DNA from: Micrococcales bacterium UBA2037
Lineage (GTDB): Bacteria; Actinomycetota; Actinomycetes; Actinomycetales; Microbacteriaceae
Assembly: GCA_002333405.1 (NCBI GenBank)
Contig: DDBH01000024.1
Coordinates: 1-24,404 of the forward strand
Length of the DNA stretch: 24,404 nucleotides
Reading direction: 5' to 3'
In this document: positions 7,839 through 13,697 of the stretch, one piece after another
Layout of the letters: the number at the start of each line of letters is the position of its first letter
Position numbering within the stretch: the first letter of the stretch is position 1
The notes under the pieces: model-generated
The model's input: only the letters and a program-made list of their open reading frames with translations
Told to the model about the DNA's origin: nothing
Databases searched by the model: none
Program-made: the position numbers and the translations under genes

Positions 7839-9344
7839 CTAGTGGGATTGAGCGAATGCCTCTAGTCGAGCTAGTGAGCTTTGCTTTCCCAAGATCTCCA
7901 TGCACTCAAAAAGCGGGGGGCTAACCCTTCTACCGCTGATAGCCGTTCTAACCGGCCCGAAGGCGTTACGAGGCTTCTCCCCTAGGCCTTCCACGAGAGC
8001 GTCGCTAAGTGCCTGCTGCAGCGCTTCGGTGCTGAAATCAGCCAGGTCCTTGATCGCCAAGATGGCTGCACTAACAATTTCAGCTGCATTTTCAGGCAGC
8101 TGCTTCTTAGCATCCTCATCGATTGATAGGTCCTGATCGGCTACGAACATGAACTCGATCATTCCAACTACGTCGCTCAAGACAGTCACGCGCTCCTTGG
8201 TCAATGGAGCAAGCTTTGCCAAAACCTCGGCTTGGTGCTCTGTCACCGTTGCGCCAATGACGCCAGCGGACTGCAAATAGGGCAGAACCCGGTCCATAAA
8301 GTCTTCGTCCGTGAGAAGGCGGATGTGAGCGGAGTTGATCGCCTCAGCCTTCTTCTGGTCAAACCTGGCAGGGTTTGGGTTGACGTCAGTGACCTCAAAA
8401 TTCGCACACATCTCTGCCATCGAGAAGATGTCGCGATCTGCAGAAATTGACCAACCCAACAGGGCCAGGTAGTTCAGCAGTCCCTCGGGAATGAAGCCGC
8501 GGTCGCGGTGCAAGAACAGGTTGCTCTCCGGGTTTCGCTTCGAAAGTTTTTTATTGCCCTCGCCCATCACAAACGGCAGGTGACCGAAGTGGGGAATGAA
8601 CTTAGCCACGCCAGCCTCATAGAGCGCGTTATAAAGCGCTATCTGGCGCGGAGTTGAAGACAGTAGGTCCTCACCGCGCAGCACGTGAGTGACTCCCATG
8701 AGTGCATCGTCGACCGGGTTCACAAGCGTGTATAGCGGTGCGCCGCCTGGTCGGACCACAACAAAGTCAGGGAAGGAACCGGCAGGGAAGGTAATCTCGC
8801 CACGAACTAAGTCGGTAAAAGTTATGTCTTGATCTGGTACCCGCAGCCGCAATGCCGGCTGCCTGCCTTCGGCTAGGTACGCAGCGCGAGCTTCCTCGGT
8901 CAGATCGCGCTCAGAGTTGTCGTAGCCAAGCTGGACCGCTCGATCGTTGGCAATGTTTCTAGCCTCGATCTCCTCGCCGTTTAGAAAACTCTCGTAGAGG
9001 TGCCCCGATGCCTTTAGCTTCTCAACTACATCCAGGTAAATGTCGCTTCTTTCGGACTGACGATATGGCTCATTTGGGCCGCCGACGTCGATTCCTTCAT
9101 CCCAGTCGATACCCAGCCACTGAAGCGCTGAAACAAGCTGCTCGTAGCTCTCCTCGGAGTCACGATTGGCATCGGTGTCTTCGATTCGGAAGATAAATTT
9201 GCCGCCGGTTTTTCTGGCGTAGGCCCAGTTGAACAGCGCGGTGCGAATCAGTCCAACGTGCGGGGTTCCAGTAGGGCTCGGGCAGAATCTAACCCGGACT
9301 TCAGCTCCATGCGCAGTGGTGGTTGGTGCGGTAATTTTTGTCAT
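7839..9344 (-). CDS. gltX: Glutamyl-tRNA synthetase
   Basis: A class I aminoacyl-tRNA synthetase of 501 residues that charges tRNA-Glu. In actinobacteria, which generally lack GlnRS, it also charges tRNA-Gln, which GatCAB then amidates. It shows the HIGH-type motif HVGL (29-32) within PSPTGTPHVG, the KMSKS-type motif KLSKR (266-270), and the family signature FRIEDTDANR (52-61). The C-terminal half is the helical anticodon-binding domain. The ATG at 9344 lies 15 bases after the stop of the fumarylacetoacetase-family gene and has no strong ribosome site, so translation may depend on coupling. tRNA-Gln follows at once, matching the expected dual specificity. Confidence 0.96.
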   Translation of the reverse strand: MTKITAPTTTAHGAEVRVRFCPSPTGTPHVGLIRTALFNWAYARKTGGKFIFRIEDTDANRDSEESYEQLVSALQWLGIDWDEGIDVGGPNEPYRQSERSDIYLDVVEKLKASGHLYESFLNGEEIEARNIANDRAVQLGYDNSERDLTEEARAAYLAEGRQPALRLRVPDQDITFTDLVRGEITFPAGSFPDFVVVRPGGAPLYTLVNPVDDALMGVTHVLRGEDLLSSTPRQIALYNALYEAGVAKFIPHFGHLPFVMGEGNKKLSKRNPESNLFLHRDRGFIPEGLLNYLALLGWSISADRDIFSMAEMCANFEVTDVNPNPARFDQKKAEAINSAHIRLLTDEDFMDRVLPYLQSAGVIGATVTEHQAEVLAKLAPLTKERVTVLSDVVGMIEFMFVADQDLSIDEDAKKQLPENAAEIVSAAILAIKDLADFSTEALQQALSDALVEGLGEKPRNAFGPVRTAISGRRVSPPLFECMEILGKQSSLARLEAFAQSH

Positions 9345-9359
9345 TTTCTAGCTATCTAA

Positions 9360-10112
9360 CTAAGCAACCGGGTTGTGTAAAACGCCGATGCCACTGATTT
9401 CGCACTCGACCTGGTCACCAGCTTCAATCCTTGAGATTCCGGCAGGGGAACCAGTCAGGATTACATCGCCTGGGAATAGCGTTACGTTCTGGCTGACGTA
9501 AGAAACAATGTCAAAGACGTTGGTGATCATGTCATTGCTGGTTGATTTCTGCCTGGACTGGCCATTGACTCTTGACTCAAGCGCAAGAGCTTCAGGGTCC
9601 AGCTCGGTCTCGATCCATGGGCCTAGCGGGCAGAAGGTGTCAAAGCCCTTGCTCCTTGCCCACTGCAGATCAGAAAACTGAAGATCCCTGGCGGTGACGT
9701 CATTACCGATTGTGTAACCAAAAATATGGGATGCAGCATCAGCCGTGGAAATGTCCTTGGCCTGCTTGCCAATAACAATTGCAAGCTCGATTTCTAGCTC
9801 TACCTGCCCGGACTGCCGAGGCAGCACAATGGTGTCCTCGGGTCCGATAATTGCGCTGACTGGCTTGAAGAAAACCAGCGGTTCATCAGGAACATCCTGG
9901 GCAATCTCAGCTGCGTGTGCCGAGTAGTTCATTCCGATGCAAACGATCTTGCTTGGAGTCACCGGAGCCAGCAGCTTCACTTCAGAAAGCGCTGCCGTTT
10001 CACTGCCCAGGCTGGCACCAAGAATTGGATCTCCCAGGTAGAAGTGAATGATTCCATCGGAGATTTTGCCAAATTTGGCGTCGCCGTTATGTTGAGCTCT
10101 AACTATTTGCAC
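9360..10112 (-). CDS. Fumarylacetoacetate hydrolase-family (FAHD1/HpcE-like) enzyme
   Basis: A 250-residue protein of the FAH superfamily, whose members hydrolyse or decarboxylate 2,4-diketo acids, isomerise or decarboxylate homoprotocatechuate-pathway acids, or act on oxaloacetate and acylpyruvates. The metal site is visible: E107 and E109 in VELEIELAIVIGK and D138 in GNDVTARD. The core LAPVTPSKIVCIGMNYSAHA is typical. The start is GTG at 10112, four bases after the ilvE stop, so it is likely coupled to ilvE. The substrate cannot be read from the sequence. No aromatic-degradation genes are nearby, so an acylpyruvase, oxaloacetate decarboxylase or tautomerase role is as likely as catabolism. 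Confidence 0.85.
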   Translation of the reverse strand: MQIVRAQHNGDAKFGKISDGIIHFYLGDPILGASLGSETAALSEVKLLAPVTPSKIVCIGMNYSAHAAEIAQDVPDEPLVFFKPVSAIIGPEDTIVLPRQSGQVELEIELAIVIGKQAKDISTADAASHIFGYTIGNDVTARDLQFSDLQWARSKGFDTFCPLGPWIETELDPEALALESRVNGQSRQKSTSNDMITNVFDIVSYVSQNVTLFPGDVILTGSPAGISRIEAGDQVECEISGIGVLHNPVA

Positions 10113-10116
10113 GAGC

Positions 10117-11202
10117 CTAGTCTGCCAGCTTATGCATCCAGTTGTGACGGTCTTTTACAGTTCCGTACTGAATTCCAGTTAGTTCCTCGCGCATTGCAAC
10201 GGTCACAGCACCCGGTTCGTTGTTGGCGATCGTGATTTCTTCCTCGCGAGACTTCAACAGCCCAACCGGTGTCACCACCGCGGCAGTGCCACAGGCAAAC
10301 ACCTCTGCTATTTCGCCTGACTTAACCTTTTCCCGTACTTCGTCAAGGCTAATCTTGCGCTCGATCACATCGTGGCCGGCGTCTGTTAGCAGGGCGATGA
10401 TCGAATCCCTGGTGATTCCATGCAGAATCGTTCCGTCAAGTGGTGGTGTCACCACTGAGCCGTCCTGGTAGACAAAAAACAGGTTCATGCCGCCAAGCTC
10501 CTCAACATAGGTGGAGGTTTCGGCATCCAAATACATAACCTGAGAGCAACCCTGGGCATAGCCCTCTTGCTGAGCCAAAAGGCTGGCAGCGTAGTTTCCG
10601 CCGGTCTTGGCCTCGCCGGTGCCATGCTTTCCAGCCCTGGCACTATCAAGCGCAATCCAAATCGACACCGGCTTGATGCCACCGGTGAAGTAGGGGCCGA
10701 CTGGGCTTGCAATTAGTCGATACTCGGCTCGCTCTGCCGCCCTGACCCCCAGGAAGTTCTCTGCGGCGATTTCAAACGGACGCATGTAGAGGGTCTTTTC
10801 GCCCGTTGGTTCCGGGACCCAAGCTCCGTCGACCGCTATCAACTGGCGAAGCGACTCAATGAACAATTCGGTTGGCAGTTCAGGCAGTGCCATCCGCTGC
10901 GCTGAGCGCTGCAGGCGGCTGGCATTTTTGTCGGGGCGGAAGGTCCAGATCGAGCCGTCCTGGTGGCGGTAGGCCTTGATGCCCTCAAAGATTTCTTGCC
11001 CGTAGTGAAGCACGGCCGAAGACGGATCCATCAGGATCGGGCCATATGGCAACACCTCCGCAGAGTGCCAGCCTTTAGCTTTCTCCCAAACAATGACCAC
11101 CTGGTGGTCGGTGAAGTGAGTGCCGAAGGTGGGGTTTGAAATTACCTCAGAGCGGTCCGATGAAGAACTCGGGCTCGGGTTTTGAGTTACCTTGAAATAC
11201 AT
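10117..11202 (-). CDS. ilvE: Branched-chain amino-acid aminotransferase
   Basis: A fold-type IV PLP aminotransferase of 361 residues that makes valine, isoleucine and leucine from their 2-oxo acids. The PLP-binding lysine is K199 in GEAKTGGNYAASLLAQ. Other family marks are HYGQEIFEGIKAYR (67-79) and EELGGMNLFFV. The length and the extended N-terminus match the long actinobacterial/eukaryotic type of BCAT. The ATG at 11202 follows an AGGTAGG-like ribosome site and lies ten bases after the leuB stop. It is cotranscribed with leuB, whose pathway feeds 4-methyl-2-oxopentanoate to this enzyme. Confidence 0.95.
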   Translation of the reverse strand: MYFKVTQNPSPSSSSDRSEVISNPTFGTHFTDHQVVIVWEKAKGWHSAEVLPYGPILMDPSSAVLHYGQEIFEGIKAYRHQDGSIWTFRPDKNASRLQRSAQRMALPELPTELFIESLRQLIAVDGAWVPEPTGEKTLYMRPFEIAAENFLGVRAAERAEYRLIASPVGPYFTGGIKPVSIWIALDSARAGKHGTGEAKTGGNYAASLLAQQEGYAQGCSQVMYLDAETSTYVEELGGMNLFFVYQDGSVVTPPLDGTILHGITRDSIIALLTDAGHDVIERKISLDEVREKVKSGEIAEVFACGTAAVVTPVGLLKSREEEITIANNEPGAVTVAMREELTGIQYGTVKDRHNWMHKLAD

Positions 11203-11212
11203 TTTGACCTAC

Positions 11213-12241
11213 CTAAATTTTCGCGATAATCGCGCTAGCAACCTGCTCAGTTGAGCGCTTGGCATCGCCACGCTCGACAAGGTCAGCTGCAACCGCTGAT
11301 TCGATTCTTTCGGCGGCCTCATCAAATCCGAGAGTCTTAGCCAAAAGCGCCGCAGAAAGGATAGCCGCGGTTGGATCTGCCAGATTTTTTCCAGCAATGT
11401 CGGGAGCCGAGCCATGAACGGGTTCGAACATGGAAGGAAACGCCCCAGATGGATTTAGATTAGCCGATGCAGCAAGGCCAATGCCACCGCAAATTGCAGC
11501 AGCAAGGTCGGTGATGATGTCACCAAAAAGATTGTCGGTGACAATCACATCGAAACGCTCTGGCGAATTCACCATGTGAATGGTCGCGGCATCGATGTGC
11601 ATGTAGTCGTGGCTAACAAGCGGGTATTGAGCAGAAACTTCTTCAACCATGCGAAGCCAGATTGCCCCAGCGTGCACCAAAACATTGGTTTTGTGAACAA
11701 GGGTTAACTGCTTGCGATCGCGCTTGCTGGCAAGCTCAAAGGCGTACTCAACTGCCCTTCGCACGCCAAAGGCAGTATTTACCGAGACCTCGTTTGCAAC
11801 CTCTTGCTCGGTTCCCTGACGAATGCTGCCACCATTTCCGACGTAGGGACCCTCGGTTCCCTCTCGAACAACCACAAAATCAATCTGCTTTGCGTTACTC
11901 AACGGAGAAACAACACCGGGGAAAAGATTTGAAGGGCGCAAGTTTATGTGATGGTCAAAGGCAAACCGCAGCTTCAGTAGCAGACCGCGCTCTAGCACTC
12001 CCGATGGAACCCGTGGGTCTCCAATGGCACCAAGCAAAATCGCATCATGACCGGCAAGTGCTTCCAGATCTTGGTCTGTTAGCGCCTGACCGGTGGCCAA
12101 ATAGCGGTCGGAACCAAGCGGATAAGAGGTGGTCTGAAGTTTGGTGTCGCCAAGAGCCTTGGTTAGGCACTCCAGGGCAACGGCAGTGACCTCCGGGCCA
12201 ATGCCATCTCCGGGTATTACGGCAAGGTTTATCTGGTTCAA
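11213..12241 (-). CDS. leuB: 3-isopropylmalate dehydrogenase
   Basis: The NAD-dependent oxidative decarboxylase of leucine synthesis, 342 residues. It begins MNQINLAVIPGDGIGPEV, the standard N-terminus, and carries the GSAPDIAGKNLADP signature near the C-terminus plus a VTDNLFGDIITDLAA substrate/metal-binding segment with its aspartates. The start is TTG at 12241, the only plausible one, preceded by GAGG at five bases. It heads the leuB-ilvE-FAH-gltX-tRNA-Gln run. Its short upstream region contains an inverted repeat at 12252-12272 and a possible -10 box (TAAGGT, minus strand, 12268-12273). Confidence 0.95.
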   Translation of the reverse strand: MNQINLAVIPGDGIGPEVTAVALECLTKALGDTKLQTTSYPLGSDRYLATGQALTDQDLEALAGHDAILLGAIGDPRVPSGVLERGLLLKLRFAFDHHINLRPSNLFPGVVSPLSNAKQIDFVVVREGTEGPYVGNGGSIRQGTEQEVANEVSVNTAFGVRRAVEYAFELASKRDRKQLTLVHKTNVLVHAGAIWLRMVEEVSAQYPLVSHDYMHIDAATIHMVNSPERFDVIVTDNLFGDIITDLAAAICGGIGLAASANLNPSGAFPSMFEPVHGSAPDIAGKNLADPTAAILSAALLAKTLGFDEAAERIESAVAADLVERGDAKRSTEQVASAIIAKI

Positions 12242-12251
12242 AAAGCCTCAC

Positions 12252-12272
12252 AAGGTTGGTTTCTACAACCTT
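12252..12272. promoter_or_regulatory. Inverted repeat in the leuB upstream region
   Basis: AAGGTTG and CAACCTT are perfect 7-bp inverted arms separated by seven bases. They lie 11-31 bases upstream of the leuB TTG and overlap a possible minus-strand -10 box at 12268-12273. It could be an operator for a dimeric regulator, or a hairpin in the leuB leader just before the GAGG ribosome site. No T run follows, so it is not a terminator. Confidence 0.45.
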
Positions 12273-12301
12273 ATCCGTTGCGTGGCGCTTTTGCGCGGGT
12301 G

Positions 12302-12673
12302 TTAGTCGGTTGCGACTGCCAATCCAAGGGCTTTGGCGGCGTTTGCAACGGAGCCTCCGTTTACCAGCTCACCGGTGAAACCAAGATCACGCATCTGGTC
12401 AATTGCCTGACCAGCCCTGTTGCCTGAGCGGCAATAAACGTAGTAGTCCGCGCTCGAGTCCAATTGGCCCAGCTGCTCAGTAAAGTCAGCGTCAGCGATT
12501 CCGATGTGCAATGCACCGGCTAGGTGACCAGAGTTCCACTCATCGCCGGTTCTAACATCGATAACCGCTGCAAACTCGCTGGCCGCCCTCTCCTCTGATG
12601 TTGAGCACCCGGCAAGTGAACCAACTGCAAATACCGCAATGATTGCCGCAACCAAAAACTTGATTAACTTCAT
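12302..12673 (-). CDS. Rhodanese-domain lipoprotein
   Basis: A 123-residue exported sulfurtransferase-like protein. The N-terminus MKLIKFLVAAIIAVFAVGS with lipobox LAGC (Cys23) is a clear type II signal peptide, so the mature protein should be lipid-anchored on the outer face of the membrane. The rest is one rhodanese domain with IDVRTGDEW (about 38-46) and active-site Cys81 in the loop CRSGNR. The ATG at 12673 has AGAGGA six bases upstream; an in-frame TTG at 12691 lies before that site and was rejected. It is divergent from the CstR-like operon and shares its palindromic operator, so it is probably part of the same sulfur response. A six-residue loop of this kind normally handles sulfane sulfur, but the actual donor is unknown. 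Confidence 0.87.
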   Translation of the reverse strand: MKLIKFLVAAIIAVFAVGSLAGCSTSEERAASEFAAVIDVRTGDEWNSGHLAGALHIGIADADFTEQLGQLDSSADYYVYCRSGNRAGQAIDQMRDLGFTGELVNGGSVANAAKALGLAVATD

Positions 12674-12700
12674 AACTTTTCCTCTGATCAAAACTAATTA

Positions 12701-12706
12701 ATTATA
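12701..12706 (-). promoter_or_regulatory. -10 box of the rhodanese lipoprotein gene
   Basis: On the minus strand this is a perfect TATAAT, 27 bases upstream of the lipoprotein ATG. The predicted transcription start, about 12694, would give a leader of roughly 20 bases containing AGAGGA. Its upstream half overlaps the edge of the palindrome at 12704-12719, so a bound repressor would cover it. No clear -35 box is seen. Confidence 0.6.
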
Positions 12707-12719
12707 CCCCCGGGGGTAT
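12704..12719. promoter_or_regulatory. CsoR/CstR-type operator, perfect 16-bp palindrome
   Basis: ATACCCCCGGGGGTAT is a perfect palindrome. Runs of C then G flanked by ATA/TAT are the known operator form of the CsoR/CstR/RcnR repressor family. It lies between the divergent lipoprotein gene and the CstR-like gene, overlaps the lipoprotein -10 box, and sits in the spacer just before the plus-strand extended -10. It is therefore well placed to repress both directions. Identification rests on the motif and on the adjacent regulator gene. Confidence 0.88.
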
Positions 12720-12720
12720 G

Positions 12721-12729
12721 TGCTACAGT
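12721..12729 (+). promoter_or_regulatory. Extended -10 promoter of the cstR-like operon
   Basis: TGCTACAGT matches an extended -10 (TGN then TANNNT). Transcription would start near 12736, leaving a leader of about 27 bases with AAGGAG six bases before the ATG at 12763. The operator palindrome ends one base before it, the usual arrangement for repression by this family. Confidence 0.6.
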
Positions 12730-12762
12730 ACAGGAACTTGAACTTTAAAACAAGGAGCGAAC

Positions 12763-13020
12763 ATGGACATTCCAGAAACTGATATCGATTCAGTCAGGAA
12801 GCGCCTTGCCAGGGCGCAGGGGCAGCTTGGCGGCATCATCAAGATGCTGGACGAGGGCAGGCAGTGCACCGATGTCCTGACTCAAATGGCTGCGGCTCAA
12901 TCCGCAATCAATCGCGCAGCATTTTCACTAATCGCATCAGGCATTGCCAACTGCACCAAAGATGAAGCCGGTGAGCAGGATCGGGCAAAGCTAGAAAAAG
13001 CATTCCTAGCCCTGAGCTAG
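12763..13020 (+). CDS. cstR: CsoR-family transcriptional repressor, CstR-like persulfide sensor
   Basis: An 85-residue all-helical repressor of the CsoR/RcnR/CstR (DUF156) family: VRKRLARAQGQLGGIIKML (11-29) is the conserved helix-1 DNA-contact region. Copper-sensing CsoR uses a Cys-His-Cys set spaced 25 and then 4 residues apart. Here Cys35 and Cys64 keep the cysteine spacing of 29, but the histidine position is Gly60. The same two-cysteine pattern without histidine defines CstR, which senses persulfides by forming di- or polysulfide links. The downstream genes are all sulfur-transfer enzymes, and no copper ATPase or chaperone is present, which supports that reading. The start has a strong AAGGAG site. 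It probably represses its own operon and the divergent lipoprotein gene through 12704-12719. Confidence 0.88.
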   Translation: MDIPETDIDSVRKRLARAQGQLGGIIKMLDEGRQCTDVLTQMAAAQSAINRAAFSLIASGIANCTKDEAGEQDRAKLEKAFLALS

Positions 13021-13047
13021 ACAAGACAAGAATCGAGAGGAAAAACA

Positions 13048-13365
13048 ATGGCTAATGAAGTGTCAATCAACGAGCTGGAGCAAGCAATCAAAGCTGGCGA
13101 CAAGGTAGTGGACGTTCGAGAGGGCTGGGAGTTTGCAGATGGCCACGTGCCAAGTGCCAAGCACATTGCCCTAAACAGCATCCCGGAGAACCTAAGCGAG
13201 TTTTCGAAAGATAGTAAGACCTGGATTATTTGCCAGTCCGGTGGCAGGTCAATGACTGCCGCGAACTATTTGGAAGCCCAGGGCTACAACGTGGTTTCGG
13301 TTGCAGGTGGCACCGGTGCCTGGATCCAAGCAGGCAAGGAAGTTTCAATGGAGGCATCGAACTAA
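13048..13365 (+). CDS. Single-domain rhodanese
   Basis: A 105-residue cytoplasmic rhodanese with VVDVREGWEFADGHVPSA (about 20-36), where the aspartate and arginine that shape the pocket are visible, and active-site Cys62 in the loop CQSGGRS. Single-domain rhodaneses move sulfane sulfur between thiosulfate, low-molecular-weight persulfides and protein acceptors. The ATG follows GAGAGG with seven bases' spacing. The TAA overlaps the ATG of the next gene (TAATG), so the two rhodaneses should be made together. It is the second gene of the cstR-like operon. No signal peptide or membrane segment is present. Confidence 0.92.
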   Translation: MANEVSINELEQAIKAGDKVVDVREGWEFADGHVPSAKHIALNSIPENLSEFSKDSKTWIICQSGGRSMTAANYLEAQGYNVVSVAGGTGAWIQAGKEVSMEASN

Positions 13366-13697
13366 TGGGTCTTTTTGATATTTTCAAGAAAAAGTTTGAA
13401 ACCATCTCCCCCGAAGCCGCAAAAGCACGTCAGGAAAGCGGAGCAGTTCTTGTTGATGTCCGCGAGAGCCACGAATACAAAAACTTTCATGCGCCAGGAG
13501 CAAAGCTGATTTCGCTTGGGGTGCTCGAGCGCAGACTCAAGGAAATTCCGAGTGAGCGAGAGATTTTGGTGGTCTGCCAGTCAGGAATGCGAAGCTCTCA
13601 GGCTGCTGGCGTCCTGAGTAAAAACGGCTATCAGGTCAAGAATGTGGCAGGCGGCATGGCGGCATGGCAGCGCGCGGGACTCAAGGTGGTTCGCTAA
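13365..13697 (+). CDS. Single-domain rhodanese with basic N-terminal extension
   Basis: A 110-residue rhodanese. A short N-terminal piece (MGLFDIFKKKFETISP) precedes the domain; such an amphipathic, basic head could bind membrane or a partner, but this is inference. The domain has VLVDVRESHEYKNFHAPGA and active-site Cys71 in the loop CQSGMRS. The start ATG at 13365 overlaps the previous stop and is preceded by GGAGG at ten bases. Its own TAA overlaps the next ATG in the same TAATG form. It is clearly a different paralogue from the preceding rhodanese, not a recent duplicate. Confidence 0.92.
   Translation: MGLFDIFKKKFETISPEAAKARQESGAVLVDVRESHEYKNFHAPGAKLISLGVLERRLKEIPSEREILVVCQSGMRSSQAAGVLSKNGYQVKNVAGGMAAWQRAGLKVVR

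Noticed and set aside
12285..12296. GCGC-TTTT-GCGC hairpin after the lipoprotein gene, as a terminator
   Set aside because: The stem is only four base pairs and no T run follows on either strand.
12763..13020. Copper-sensing CsoR identity
   Set aside because: The ligand histidine is replaced by Gly60, and neighbouring genes are sulfur-transfer enzymes with no copper transporter or chaperone.
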